Shown: piece by piece, positions 16,638 through 26,989 of the stretch
Position numbering within the stretch: position 1 is the stretch's first letter
Layout of the letters: each line of letters opens with the position of its first letter
From: Lachnospiraceae bacterium
GTDB lineage: Bacteria > Bacillota > Clostridia > Lachnospirales > Lachnospiraceae
DNA length: 64,000 nucleotides
Direction of reading: 5' to 3'
Assembly: GCA_028692395.1 (NCBI GenBank)
Contig: JAQUXP010000009.1
Coordinates: 1 to 64,000 of the forward strand
The notes under the pieces: model-generated
The model's database searches: none
What the model was told of the DNA's origin: nothing
The model's input: only the letters and a program-made list of their open reading frames with translations
Program-made: the position numbers and the translations under genes

Positions 16638-19600
16638 ATGAAGAGTAATCTGAAGAAAAGAATAATTGCATTAGTGCTGTGTCTGGCACTTGTGTTAAGC
16701 GGTGGTGTTCGTACACTTCTTGTCGGCAATTTTATGGCAGACGAGGGAGCCGCACAGGCAGATTCATCTGCAACGTCTGTAACTGCAAACTCATCTGAGG
16801 GACAAGCAGTGACATCAAGTCAGACGGGAGAGACCACAGCCAGCAGTACCAGTGTGAGTACTACATCTGCGGCAGAGCCGACAACTGTGGAAACAATACC
16901 AGAAACCACAACAGCACCGGAGACAATAACAACACCGGAAGCGACACCAACAGCAGCACCTGTACAGGCTGAGATGGAGCTGAAACATGAGATCAGGGAT
17001 ACCGAGGGCAAGCTGGTCTGTACCATAACCGCCAATATCCCGGCAGAGACATTTGCAGGGGTTGACTCCTCCGCAGTGACCATGGAAGTCAGCGATCCAG
17101 ACGAAGCAACGGTAAATGAAATCGATGCTCTGATGAAGAAAAATCTGGCATCCGACAAAGAACTGGGAAATTATTTCTTCTATAATATACTGTTCAAGGT
17201 AAATGGCGTAGTTACCGAGCCAGCCAAGGCAGTGAAGATCACATATGAGCAGGCGAACTTTGCTCTTGCAGATGTGAAGAAAGCAACAGTATTCTACTAT
17301 AATGCAGCGAACTCTGTAGCAGGCAACACCGAAGCGCAGCTTGTAGGCATCACACAGAGAGCCGACAAGATCGAAGAGCTTCAGGCAGCAGGACACAGCA
17401 TCGATACAGTAGATCAGGATTATGACTTATCCGAGATCAGTCTGAAAGAAGACGGATCCGCTGACAAGATCGTTATGGAGGGCAGACGCTCTACCGTATA
17501 CGGCTGTTACATAACAGAGCAGAAACAGGAAGAGACTCCGGCTCCCACAGAGGAACCGACGCCTGAACCGACAGAAGAGGCAGTCGAAACACCAGCAGAG
17601 AAAATGACTTTTGAAAATGACGATGTTACGATTACTGTGACTGCTGATAAGAAAGGCATTATTCCAGAAGATTCAGAACTGAAGGTAGTTCCAATTCTTG
17701 CAGAAGATAAAACAACCAAAGACCAGTACCAGGATGTCAAAGAGCAGCTGGAGAAAAAAGCAGAAGACGAAGCCTATGACATCGCCGGATTTCTTGCTTA
17801 TGATATCAGCTTTGTAGACAAAGATGGAAAATCAGTAGAGCCAAAGGGCGATGTGAAGGTGTCTATTGATTACAAGCAGGAAGTAATTCCAGAAGAAGTT
17901 GATACGTCATCAGAAGCAAATCTTGATGTGACAGTGATGCATCTGGAAGAGAACAATAGTGGCGAAGTGAAAGCTGTAGTAGACATGGTAGCAGACGAAA
18001 CTAAAACAGCTACCGTTGACACAGCAGACAGTGCAAAAGTAAGAAAAGCAGAATTCGAATCTGACAGTTTCTCTGTTTATACGGTTGTTTGGACAACAGC
18101 TGCTGGGGATAGGGATATACCGATAAAATACGTGAATATGCAGGGAGAAGAGATTGAAGGCAAATCCGGGAAAACAGAAGTTGGTGCTGAGCTTGGAAAT
18201 CAAGGTACTATAGATTTTGAGAATGGTACAGACTATAAAGTCAGTATTGATGGCTATGTTTTTGATCATGCTGAAATAAGACCGGAAGGTTACGAGCCAA
18301 TCAGAGTTTATCAAGCAAGAATTAATTACTGGGATAAGCAATTTTTTTATGATTATAAAGTGAAAGACGACGATGATCCTAAATCGTTTAAAAGTGACTA
18401 TAAAAAACAGACTGTCTATATGGTATATGAAAAAATATCAGATATGGATATTGTCATTACAGATGATGTCGTTAATTCCGGACAATTAAAAGTCGCAGGT
18501 AGGCTCGCAGCGAATACTGACAACTATGAGTTTAAGTGGTATAAGAGCATTAACGGTGGAGCATATACTGAGGTAACAAAAATCAAATCCGGAGATGATT
18601 ATAGTGTTGCTGACGATGGAACGTGGTTGAATCTGGCATTAGATGAAGGTGCGCTGAATAGCAAGCAATCCAGTGTGAAGTATCAGGTGAAAGCTTATCG
18701 CAAGGGTGGCAGTGATCTAGTGACTACATCAAAAGAATATACTGTTACATACTGGGATGAATTACAGAATGGAAGTTTTGAAACTCCAACAATATCACCA
18801 GGGCATGAACAACAAAGTTTGCAGAACTATCTTACAGGCGGAGGAGTATGGAAAACAACTGGTTTAGGATCAATCAATGGTAAGAATGGTCGTGATATCG
18901 AGATCATAAACGTCTCTGAGAAAAGTATTGACGACGTATATTGTTGGGAGGGAGATGCAGAAGCGGCAAAAGGCAATCAATTTGTAGAATTAAACTGCGA
19001 AGCAGAAGGCGCATTGTATCAGGATGTTGTCACTATTAGGGGTGCAACATTGAATTACTGGCTTAATCATAGAGCTCGTGGAGATAAACAAGATAAAAAC
19101 GAAGAAGAAGAAGATACCATGCATGTGGTGATTATGCCAACCACTCTGGCAACAAGAGGACTTGGGAATGACGGTAATCCAATTGATACACATGAAGAAG
19201 TGCAGGCGTTGCTGAAGTTAGAAAAATCGGAACAGGATGCCTTGGGTATTTATGTGAAAGATTACACAGATAATGACCAGAAGTGGACATACCATTCTGA
19301 AAAAGACGTTTACACGCCTGTTAGCTATATGACGAGGTTCTTCTTTGTGGCAGGCCAAACTGCACATGATGAGAATCATTCGGGTGCTGATAACCAGTTT
19401 ACCATTGGTAACTTCCTGGATGATGTTGGTTTTGGACAATCACTTCCAGCAGCTAATCCCGGTGAATTTAATCTGCGACTTACAAAGACTGTTAATGGAT
19501 TAACACAGCAGCAGTTTGACGCATTAAAGCAAAAATTGAAATTTACTATCTCGTCAACAACACAGGGGGCGCCACTCGATGGAACGATAATTAATGCTTC

Positions 19601-22600
19601 CAATACACACTGGGTTTGGAAGACGACAACGAATGAAGATCAAACAATAACAGCGATTGGAACCTACGACTTTGCTACTCAGAAGATCGCTAGTGATAAG
19701 TCTTATATTTACAGCGTTGAGGAAAGTGGAGCAAATATACCGGGACATGTGCTGAACAGCAGGGCCACGATATATAACGGAACGCTTCAGGCGGATGGAA
19801 AATCAGTAGCAGTAAAGGAAAAAGATTCCATAACCTTTGATTTCAAGAATTCCTATGCTAAGGTGGATTCCGTAGTTGAGACGGACAAAACAGCAGAGGT
19901 TGACAGCTATGAGGACAGAACCTACAACATTACTCTGAATGCAAGTTCTACTGCAACAAGCACAGAGGAAGCGGATCCGGTTGATATCGTTCTGGTATTT
20001 GACAGATCAGGCTCCATGAACTTCCGAAGTGGACTTGTATATGAAAAAACCGGGAAAGTTGCTGAGTTGACGACAGTGGATTCAGATGATAAACCACTCC
20101 TACATTATTATGTAACACCTGACGAGAAAGCTAGGATGTTTCGGGTATGGTATGATAAGCAGGATAAGCAATGGAAATACATCGATGATTCTTACTGGGA
20201 TTATGAACACGATACAGTTAAAGAGGGTCGTAAAGTAGAGCCTATCACCCGGGATTCGGAGTTCTTAAATTCGTGGAAAACCTATACTTTCTATACAGCG
20301 AAGGATGAATATGACAGACTCTATTACTTAAAGGAGGCAACTACACAATTTGCTGCACAATTAAAAGCCTTATCTCCAGAAAGCAGAATAAGTCTAGTGA
20401 CATTCACGAAGAAAACAAATACGGGAAATGATGGAACGGATGCTGTAAATACGAATTTCGATTTACAATCTATCGGAGGTAATTTAGAAAGCTTCAATAA
20501 CACTGTGAATGGTTTAACTACGCAGGGCGGTACGCAGCCTTCTCTTGGTTTAGAGAGAGCACAAAAAATTTTAGATGGTATTGATAATCCAACAAGAAAG
20601 CAATTTGTTATATTTATGACAGATGGATGCCCAGTAGAGGATAGCTATACTGATATGAAGTCCTGGACCGATAGGATCAAAGCAACTACAATTGGTAATA
20701 CGGGGAACAATCGTACACTAATGACTGTTGCAGTGGGTCTTGGAGGGAATATCGAAGAATTAACAAAAGCTAAAAATTGGCTGAGAGATAATGCAAGTAT
20801 CCAGGCAAGTACGCAGAACCCCTATGCTTACAGTACAGATAATGCAGATGAGTTGCCGGGAGCCTTTGCGAGTATGTTAGGATCCATCATTAATGAGGTA
20901 CCACTGAAGCGTGCTACTGTCAAGGACTACATAGATCCTCGCTTTGACGTAGACGAAGTAAGCGTAAAACAAGCAGGAGGAGAGGTTAGGAAAGATGCCA
21001 ATGGAACCTATGTAATCTGGGAGAACCAAACACTTAATGCCAAGGTAAATGGTAAGGCAGGATGGAGCAAAACATTTAAGGTAACAGCCAAAGATGATTT
21101 TATGGGTGGAAACATCATTACAACAAATACTGGTAACTCAGGAGTTATTGTAGATGATAAGACAATTCTATTCCCAGTGCCTTCTGTCAATGTGAAACTA
21201 TTAGACCTTAATAGCGTTGAAAAAGAGAAAACAGTATTCCTGGGTGACAAGATTACCACAGCTGATATGCAAACTATGGTGACGGAACTGTCAGCAGAAT
21301 TAAAGATCAAGCAACTGGTTGACGAAGATGGTACAATGGTATCCACATCAGGAAAGCCAGCTAAAAAGATTGCGATTCCGACCGGCTGCCAGTTGACAAC
21401 GAAGGATATTGAATCATTAGTTAACGGTACGACAGTTCAAAAAACGTATTCTTATCCAGGAACTGGAGAGGTAGGTACATTTACTTATACATTTGCTCCG
21501 GCAGAGAATAAAGGAAGCCTGAAAGAGCATGTGACTACCAAGACAGGTGAAAGGGTAGAAGATTATGTGCTGAAGGTGACATATACACCAAATCCAGCTG
21601 GTGACTGTGCACACAATGGAACGAGAGGACCAGGAACCCAGATTACCACAGGAATCGAGAAGGATAATCACTATTACATTCATGTAATCGCTGGATCGAT
21701 TCAGATAAATAAAATTGTTAAAGAAGCTACAACGAAGGATGAAACATTTACATTTACCATTACAAAGTCAGAGGATAATTCGGATGAATGGCCGAAGACC
21801 GTATCTGTTATAGTTCCAAATGGAACAACGGAATTAGTAAATGCAGCAGTAATTGCTAATTTGCCAAAGGGAACCTATATTGTTACCGAAACAGATTCCA
21901 ACAGCGGGTATACTTTAGAAACGGCTGCAAATGGAGGAAGTAATTGTAAATCGGAGGTTGCTGATGATGAAAAGTCCGTTACCTTTACGATTGGACAGGA
22001 CGAAGCAGGAGCAGAGATTACTCCAGCGTTAAAGGTTCAGAAAGGCATCTTAGGAGTTGCAACCTTCACTAATAAACTGGCAACCAATGATGATCCGGAT
22101 AAACCATATATTGAGATTGAAAAGAAATTCACAGGTATATCGGATCCAAAGACTTCTTTACCTGATTTTAGTATTGGGATTTACCAAGACTCGAGCTGCA
22201 CAAAGTTGGTTAAAGAACTTAAGTTAACTGATACTACAGCAATCGTGTCAGCTGATGGTATGACTTTCACATGGAAAGTGGATGACGTTGATGCAGGCAC
22301 TTATTATGTAAAGGAGAACAATAAGGCATACACTGGCTACCAGGTAACCACAACGATTAATGGTGAGGTAGCAACGAATGAAGTCACGCAGGTCGAAATC
22401 CAGGCGGCGGCGGTTTCACTGGAGAACGTGGTGTATGTATCAAATTGTAATCGACGGGAATATACAACGGAAGATCCAATTAGTTTTTTGACGACTGCCC
22501 TGACGGATGGACGATACTTTGTATGGACAGATAAAACCCTATCTGCAAGTGAGAGAATAGGAGTGGTTCAGCAATTAAAAAGCCGTGATGAGTTTAAGGG

Positions 22601-23336
22601 GAAATATAACAGTATTACAATAGAAAATGTTGATTTTTACAGCACTGATCAAAGAATACAGGATGGTATAAAATACCGTGGCAATATAGTATCTTATGAT
22701 GAGAAAACAAAGACATTAACATTTTCGACTAAAAATCAGTGGAACTATTTTTACTACGGTGAGTTTAATCCAGGTAAAAACACAAATGCTGAGATTCGGA
22801 TTACAAATGCATATACAGGTAATACGAAGGTTGACTTAATCAAGTATAAGGGATCTTATGATGGCACTATTCTTGATACCGCTAAATTTGAAATCTACAA
22901 AGGTACCAAGGAAAATAATTCAATGACATGGGCAACCTATAAGCTTGGCGAAGCGGATGACTCATATGAGTTCACCATTAAACAGGCAAACACTGAATTA
23001 CAAAACATGCCAGAGGGATATTATAAGCTAGTGGAAAAAGTAGCCCCTACAGGATGTATGCTGCTGAGAGACGCTGTGTACTTCAAGATTGAGACCGGGA
23101 CGGTAGCTCTTACAGACAATATGGGAACAGAGATTGGCTCAGAACAGACAAGCTGGAAGCTTGATGTGATCGAAGGGACTCCCACAATAAAAATTATCAA
23201 TCTGGAAAACTACAACCTGCCTTCCTCAGGCGGTATCGGTATTTATTGGTATCTGATCGGCGGTACCCTGCTGATGTTAGCAGCAGCCCTGATCTTATAT
23301 AGAAGAAATAAGTACGAGGGGGTGCTGAAAAAGTAA
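16638..23336 (+). CDS. Giant VWA- and Cna-B-containing pilus tip adhesin, sortase-anchored
   Basis: The 2232-residue surface protein starts with a signal peptide (residues 1-41) and a Ser/Thr-rich region with a PTEEPTPEPTEE-type spacer further on. Two related beta-rich modules (about 113-290 and 325-490) precede a lectin/C-lectin-like stretch (about 700-950). A von Willebrand A domain (about 1115-1415) has the MIDAS sequence DRSGS (Asp1122, Ser1124, Ser1126) and MTDGCP. Several Cna-B/SpaA-like repeats with ETDSNSGY and VEKVAPTGC E-box-like motifs (about 1685-2150) follow, ending in LPSSGG at 2194-2199, a hydrophobic helix and a basic tail. This is the architecture of pilus tip adhesins. AGGGAGG lies five bases before the ATG. 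It heads the pilus operon. Codon use changes near 18100, suggesting a mosaic gene. Confidence 0.9.
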   Translation: MKSNLKKRIIALVLCLALVLSGGVRTLLVGNFMADEGAAQADSSATSVTANSSEGQAVTSSQTGETTASSTSVSTTSAAEPTTVETIPETTTAPETITTPEATPTAAPVQAEMELKHEIRDTEGKLVCTITANIPAETFAGVDSSAVTMEVSDPDEATVNEIDALMKKNLASDKELGNYFFYNILFKVNGVVTEPAKAVKITYEQANFALADVKKATVFYYNAANSVAGNTEAQLVGITQRADKIEELQAAGHSIDTVDQDYDLSEISLKEDGSADKIVMEGRRSTVYGCYITEQKQEETPAPTEEPTPEPTEEAVETPAEKMTFENDDVTITVTADKKGIIPEDSELKVVPILAEDKTTKDQYQDVKEQLEKKAEDEAYDIAGFLAYDISFVDKDGKSVEPKGDVKVSIDYKQEVIPEEVDTSSEANLDVTVMHLEENNSGEVKAVVDMVADETKTATVDTADSAKVRKAEFESDSFSVYTVVWTTAAGDRDIPIKYVNMQGEEIEGKSGKTEVGAELGNQGTIDFENGTDYKVSIDGYVFDHAEIRPEGYEPIRVYQARINYWDKQFFYDYKVKDDDDPKSFKSDYKKQTVYMVYEKISDMDIVITDDVVNSGQLKVAGRLAANTDNYEFKWYKSINGGAYTEVTKIKSGDDYSVADDGTWLNLALDEGALNSKQSSVKYQVKAYRKGGSDLVTTSKEYTVTYWDELQNGSFETPTISPGHEQQSLQNYLTGGGVWKTTGLGSINGKNGRDIEIINVSEKSIDDVYCWEGDAEAAKGNQFVELNCEAEGALYQDVVTIRGATLNYWLNHRARGDKQDKNEEEEDTMHVVIMPTTLATRGLGNDGNPIDTHEEVQALLKLEKSEQDALGIYVKDYTDNDQKWTYHSEKDVYTPVSYMTRFFFVAGQTAHDENHSGADNQFTIGNFLDDVGFGQSLPAANPGEFNLRLTKTVNGLTQQQFDALKQKLKFTISSTTQGAPLDGTIINASNTHWVWKTTTNEDQTITAIGTYDFATQKIASDKSYIYSVEESGANIPGHVLNSRATIYNGTLQADGKSVAVKEKDSITFDFKNSYAKVDSVVETDKTAEVDSYEDRTYNITLNASSTATSTEEADPVDIVLVFDRSGSMNFRSGLVYEKTGKVAELTTVDSDDKPLLHYYVTPDEKARMFRVWYDKQDKQWKYIDDSYWDYEHDTVKEGRKVEPITRDSEFLNSWKTYTFYTAKDEYDRLYYLKEATTQFAAQLKALSPESRISLVTFTKKTNTGNDGTDAVNTNFDLQSIGGNLESFNNTVNGLTTQGGTQPSLGLERAQKILDGIDNPTRKQFVIFMTDGCPVEDSYTDMKSWTDRIKATTIGNTGNNRTLMTVAVGLGGNIEELTKAKNWLRDNASIQASTQNPYAYSTDNADELPGAFASMLGSIINEVPLKRATVKDYIDPRFDVDEVSVKQAGGEVRKDANGTYVIWENQTLNAKVNGKAGWSKTFKVTAKDDFMGGNIITTNTGNSGVIVDDKTILFPVPSVNVKLLDLNSVEKEKTVFLGDKITTADMQTMVTELSAELKIKQLVDEDGTMVSTSGKPAKKIAIPTGCQLTTKDIESLVNGTTVQKTYSYPGTGEVGTFTYTFAPAENKGSLKEHVTTKTGERVEDYVLKVTYTPNPAGDCAHNGTRGPGTQITTGIEKDNHYYIHVIAGSIQINKIVKEATTKDETFTFTITKSEDNSDEWPKTVSVIVPNGTTELVNAAVIANLPKGTYIVTETDSNSGYTLETAANGGSNCKSEVADDEKSVTFTIGQDEAGAEITPALKVQKGILGVATFTNKLATNDDPDKPYIEIEKKFTGISDPKTSLPDFSIGIYQDSSCTKLVKELKLTDTTAIVSADGMTFTWKVDDVDAGTYYVKENNKAYTGYQVTTTINGEVATNEVTQVEIQAAAVSLENVVYVSNCNRREYTTEDPISFLTTALTDGRYFVWTDKTLSASERIGVVQQLKSRDEFKGKYNSITIENVDFYSTDQRIQDGIKYRGNIVSYDEKTKTLTFSTKNQWNYFYYGEFNPGKNTNAEIRITNAYTGNTKVDLIKYKGSYDGTILDTAKFEIYKGTKENNSMTWATYKLGEADDSYEFTIKQANTELQNMPEGYYKLVEKVAPTGCMLLRDAVYFKIETGTVALTDNMGTEIGSEQTSWKLDVIEGTPTIKIINLENYNLPSSGGIGIYWYLIGGTLLMLAAALILYRRNKYEGVLKK

Positions 23337-23461
23337 ACTATGAAGAATAATTTCAGCGGCCAGAAGTACCGCACAAAAAGGAAAAAGCAATAAGAGTAAG
23401 TGAAATAAGCAACAGAAAATCCTTACAACCCAATCAATCAAAAAGAAAAAGGAGATCAAGA

Positions 23462-25048
23462 ATGAAGAAATTAAAGAGAATTTTAGCCATAGTAATGTCT
23501 ATGGCAATGGTCATGGGAATGAGCTTATCAACATTCGCAGCGACAGGTCAGACACCTAAAGAAAGTGACGCAACAGCAGCAACAGTAAGTAATGTAGAGG
23601 TTACAGCAACAGTAACAGCATATCAGGTAGTAAAAGCAACTTATAGCACTGAAGGTTTTGGCTTTACAGGTTATAAAACAGTTGATGGCTTAACCATTGC
23701 CAACGAGCTTGCACCAACATCTGATGAGATTACAGCAATCGCAAATGGTGATAAGAGTGGATTGAAAGCAGTGTCTATGTCAGCTGGAACAGCTGATGAG
23801 AAAGGTCTTGCAACCTTCACAGCTAATTTAAACCCAGGTTACTGGATGGTATTAGTGAGTGGTAACATAAAGGAAGTATATAACCCAATGTTAGTTGGTG
23901 TTGCTTACAGTGTAAGCGGTAGTGACAGCGAAATGGTAGCCGATCCGTTAGATGCTAACTCTAACTGGACACTTGTAACACAGGGTGCTTATGCAAAATC
24001 AACAGTTCCTACTATCACAAAGACAATTGTTGGTGGTGATAATGGAGACAAAGGTGATGATGCAGCAATCGGCGATACAGTTGATTTCCAGATTTCAACA
24101 GCTATTCCTTCATACAGCAAAGAGTATACAGCAGCTGTTGTTAAGATTTCTGATACATTAAGCACTGGCTTAACATTAGATCAGGACCATATTGTAATAA
24201 ATCTTCCAGAAGAAAGTTATGACATCACAAAATTAGAATCAGGTTTTGTAATCACTATCTATTCTGATTATGTACTTGCTCATGGAACAGAGAATGTAAC
24301 GGTAACATATTCAGCAACCTTGAATGAGAATGCGGGCATCAACTTTAATCCTAACACGAATACAGCAACATTAGAGTATTCCAACAACCCGAAAGATTCA
24401 AGCGATACAAAGAAAACAGATGACAAAACTTATCACTATACATTTGGTATTGACAGCAAACTGTTTGGTGAATCAGGTGAAGACTGGAATAAGATTACAA
24501 AAGAGCTTTTAAAGACTGGTGAAGAAAGAGAAATCACGAATGAACAGGGTCAAACTGTTACGACAACTGCTCTTTCAGGTGCAACCTTTACATTGACAAA
24601 TAATACTTCAAAAAAAGTATATACAGCAGTATCTAATGAGCTGGGTGCATTAGCTTTCACAGGTCTTGATGCTGGAAACTACACACTTGTCGAGACAGTA
24701 GCACCAGAAGGCTATAGCGTAAACACCACGAAAATTCCTGTAGTAATTACAGCAGATTACAATGCAGATGGTACACTGAATTGGTATAAGATCACGGTTG
24801 ATGGTTCTGCAACATCCACTTATACGGCAACATATCAGGGACCAAAAACAGAAAAAACAATCACAACGATTGTTCCAAGTGAAGACAATAAAGAGACAGA
24901 AATCAAGAATACCAAGCTTTCTGACCTTCCATCAACTGGTGGTATCGGTACAACAATCTTCACAATCGGCGGATGCCTGATTATGATCGTTGCAGCTGGC
25001 TTATTCTTCACAAGCCGCAAGAAATCTTCTAAGAACAAAAATAACTAA
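23462..25048 (+). CDS. Major pilin with LPSTGG sorting signal (SpaA/FimA-like)
   Basis: The 528-residue secreted protein has a signal peptide ending at TFAA. An N-terminal FctA-like domain follows, then a fimbrial isopeptide (D2-type) domain, then a Cna-B domain with the E-box LVETVAPEGY (Glu411). The sorting signal is LPSTGG at 489-494, followed by a hydrophobic helix and KSSKNKNN. The segment GAYAKST at about 177-181 contains Lys179, at the place where pilins carry the polymerising lysine. Class C sortases would join that lysine to the threonine of the next subunit. The ribosome binding site is AAGGAG. The AT-rich, strongly biased codons suit a highly made protein. Two sortase genes follow directly. 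Confidence 0.92.
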   Translation: MKKLKRILAIVMSMAMVMGMSLSTFAATGQTPKESDATAATVSNVEVTATVTAYQVVKATYSTEGFGFTGYKTVDGLTIANELAPTSDEITAIANGDKSGLKAVSMSAGTADEKGLATFTANLNPGYWMVLVSGNIKEVYNPMLVGVAYSVSGSDSEMVADPLDANSNWTLVTQGAYAKSTVPTITKTIVGGDNGDKGDDAAIGDTVDFQISTAIPSYSKEYTAAVVKISDTLSTGLTLDQDHIVINLPEESYDITKLESGFVITIYSDYVLAHGTENVTVTYSATLNENAGINFNPNTNTATLEYSNNPKDSSDTKKTDDKTYHYTFGIDSKLFGESGEDWNKITKELLKTGEEREITNEQGQTVTTTALSGATFTLTNNTSKKVYTAVSNELGALAFTGLDAGNYTLVETVAPEGYSVNTTKIPVVITADYNADGTLNWYKITVDGSATSTYTATYQGPKTEKTITTIVPSEDNKETEIKNTKLSDLPSTGGIGTTIFTIGGCLIMIVAAGLFFTSRKKSSKNKNN

Positions 25049-25055
25049 CATAACA

Positions 25056-25111
25056 TAAGCCCATGGCTTAAGAACAACATATTGAATCCGGGGCGGTTAC
25101 GCCCTGGATTC
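25056..25111 (+). promoter_or_regulatory. Paired hairpins between the pilin and sortase genes
   Basis: TAAGCC-CAT-GGCTTA (25056-25070) is followed by a 12-bp stem with a GTTA loop (25084-25095 with 25100-25111, one G-U pair). No T tract follows, so this is not a standard terminator. It may stabilise or process the pilin message so that pilin is made in excess over sortase. Confidence 0.5.
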
Positions 25112-25157
25112 CTATAATAAATACATCTACTACAATACAACAATAAGGAGAGCCCGG

Positions 25158-26087
25158 ATGAAGAAAAGATTAAGCACGATTATCATATGCCTTGTGTTTT
25201 TATCCGGTTTGTCTTTGCTGCTGTATCCACTGGTGGCAAATCAGTGGAACAACCACAGGCAGAAGCAGTTGATCAGTAATTATGAGTCAGTCGTAGCTGA
25301 GAAGGAAGATGCCGGAAATATTGATTATGAGGCAGAACTTCAGAAGGCACAGGCTTATAATGCGGCACTGCTGCCCAGTATTCTTCCTGATTCCTTTGCA
25401 ATTGCAGAGGCACAGGAGGGTGAAGATGCAGCTTATATGTCCTGTCTGAATATCGCAGGGGATGGTATGATGGGTATGGTGGAGATTCCAAAGATCAACA
25501 TTACCCTTCCCATCTATCACACCACAGATGCTTCCGTACTGGAACAGTCGGCAGGACATCTGGAAGGAAGCTCTCTTCCGGTAGGAGGGGAGAATACCCA
25601 TTCTGTTATTTCAGCCCATCGAGGCTTGCCCAGTGCTTCACTTTTTACTGATCTGGATAAGCTGGAGAAGGGGGACCATTTTCTGATTCGAGTTCTGGAT
25701 CAGGTGTTATGCTATGAGGTAGATAAGATTTCCGTAGTGGAGCCAAAGGAGACAGAGGCTCTGAAGGTGGAAGAGGGACAGGATCTTATGACCCTTCTTA
25801 CCTGTACCCCTTATGGGGTGAATTCTCAGAGACTTCTTGTTCGAGGACATCGGGTACCTTATGAGGAAACCGTTGTGGACGAGGAACAGTCACCACTGGG
25901 AGGCGTAAGTCTTCATACGAATTATCTGCTTTGGGTGATTGTAGGACTGGCAGTAACAGCAGCATTTATCCTGCTTCTCTTTGTGCTCGACAGAGTACAT
26001 CGAAAGACAGCAGCTGCTGCGAAAGACAGTACTTTGGAGGAATCCCAAGAAGCTGACAGCCAGGATGAACCCCAGGAGAAGGAGTAG
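25158..26087 (+). CDS. Class C sortase 1 (pilin polymerase)
   Basis: The 309-residue membrane transpeptidase has an N-terminal anchor (IIICLVFLSGLSLLLYPLVA), the QWNNHRQKQ motif typical of class C enzymes, and a lid region (LPDSFA). The catalytic core has His154 (SAHRGLPSA), Cys216 (LLTCTPYG) and Arg225 (QRLLVRG). A second membrane helix follows, then an acidic tail. It would cleave the LP-type sorting signal and join pilins through a lysine side chain. It ends 2 bp before a second class C sortase, so the two are translationally linked. Having two often means that one polymerises the shaft and the other adds tip or base subunits. Confidence 0.95.
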   Translation: MKKRLSTIIICLVFLSGLSLLLYPLVANQWNNHRQKQLISNYESVVAEKEDAGNIDYEAELQKAQAYNAALLPSILPDSFAIAEAQEGEDAAYMSCLNIAGDGMMGMVEIPKINITLPIYHTTDASVLEQSAGHLEGSSLPVGGENTHSVISAHRGLPSASLFTDLDKLEKGDHFLIRVLDQVLCYEVDKISVVEPKETEALKVEEGQDLMTLLTCTPYGVNSQRLLVRGHRVPYEETVVDEEQSPLGGVSLHTNYLLWVIVGLAVTAAFILLLFVLDRVHRKTAAAAKDSTLEESQEADSQDEPQEKE

Positions 26088-26089
26088 GC

Positions 26090-26959
26090 ATGAAGAGAAA
26101 GATCTCCACAATTCTGTTTGGACTATTGTTTTTGACAGGATTTGGAATACTGGTATATCCCACGGTTTCTAATCAGTGGAATACCTTTCGACAGAACCAG
26201 CTGATCAGTAATTATCAGGCCGTGGTCAATGAGATGAAGCCTGAGGATTATACGGCTGAGTGGGAAAAAGCTAATAATTTTAATGCGACAATTACACAGA
26301 ATAATCTGTTTAGCGATGTGTTCGGTGCCGACAATGAAGATCTTACTGGAACCGAATACTGGAACGTCCTGAATGTAGCAGGGGACGGAGTGATGGGATA
26401 TCTTTCAATCCCAAAGATTCATATAGAGCTGGCGATTTATCATGGAACCGGCGATGAAGTACTTCAGACCGGAGTAGGACATCTGAATGGCACCAGGCTT
26501 CCCATCGGAGGCGACAACACACACAGTGTACTGGCGGCTCACCGAGGACTTCCCAGCGCAAAGCTTTTTACAGATGTAGACCAGCTGGAGAAGGGCGATA
26601 TGTTCTATATCCATGTGCTGGATCAGGTGCTTGCCTATCAGGTCGATCAGATTCTTCCCATGGTGGAGAAGGATGATCACACAACCCTGGAGGAAGCCAT
26701 GAAGATGGAAGAAGGGAAGGATCAGGTTACATTATTTACCTGTACCCCCTATGGAGTCAATTCTCATCGTCTCCTTGTGCGGGGAGTTAGAGTAGCGTAC
26801 AATGGAGAAGAGGACGAGACAGCAACAGTTGCTGACAGCATGTTGAAGTCTGTACAGAATTACTATATGCTGTATCTGATACTTGGTTTGGCAGTTACAT
26901 TATTGATTATCCTGATTATGAGAGCTGTATTCCGGCGAAAGAACAGGGATACGAAGTAG
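26090..26959 (+). CDS. Class C sortase 2
   Basis: The 289-residue protein is a paralogue of the preceding sortase with the same plan: an N-terminal helix ending in VYPTVSNQWN, a variable lid region rich in Asn and Asp, catalytic His151 (AAHRGLPSA), Cys218 (LFTCTPYG) and Arg227 (HRLLVRG), then a C-terminal helix and basic end. The lid differs clearly from sortase 1, which fits different substrate control. The intergenic gap is only two bases. Tandem duplication followed by specialisation is the simplest origin. Confidence 0.95.
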   Translation: MKRKISTILFGLLFLTGFGILVYPTVSNQWNTFRQNQLISNYQAVVNEMKPEDYTAEWEKANNFNATITQNNLFSDVFGADNEDLTGTEYWNVLNVAGDGVMGYLSIPKIHIELAIYHGTGDEVLQTGVGHLNGTRLPIGGDNTHSVLAAHRGLPSAKLFTDVDQLEKGDMFYIHVLDQVLAYQVDQILPMVEKDDHTTLEEAMKMEEGKDQVTLFTCTPYGVNSHRLLVRGVRVAYNGEEDETATVADSMLKSVQNYYMLYLILGLAVTLLIILIMRAVFRRKNRDTK

Positions 26960-26989
26960 GAAGGTTTGTCTTGAGGAGGAAATGATGCG

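Noticed and set aside
16307-16729. Minus-strand 140-residue ORF before the pilus operon
   Set aside because: No ribosome binding site, low-complexity composition, and it overlaps the adhesin start and promoter; judged a chance frame.
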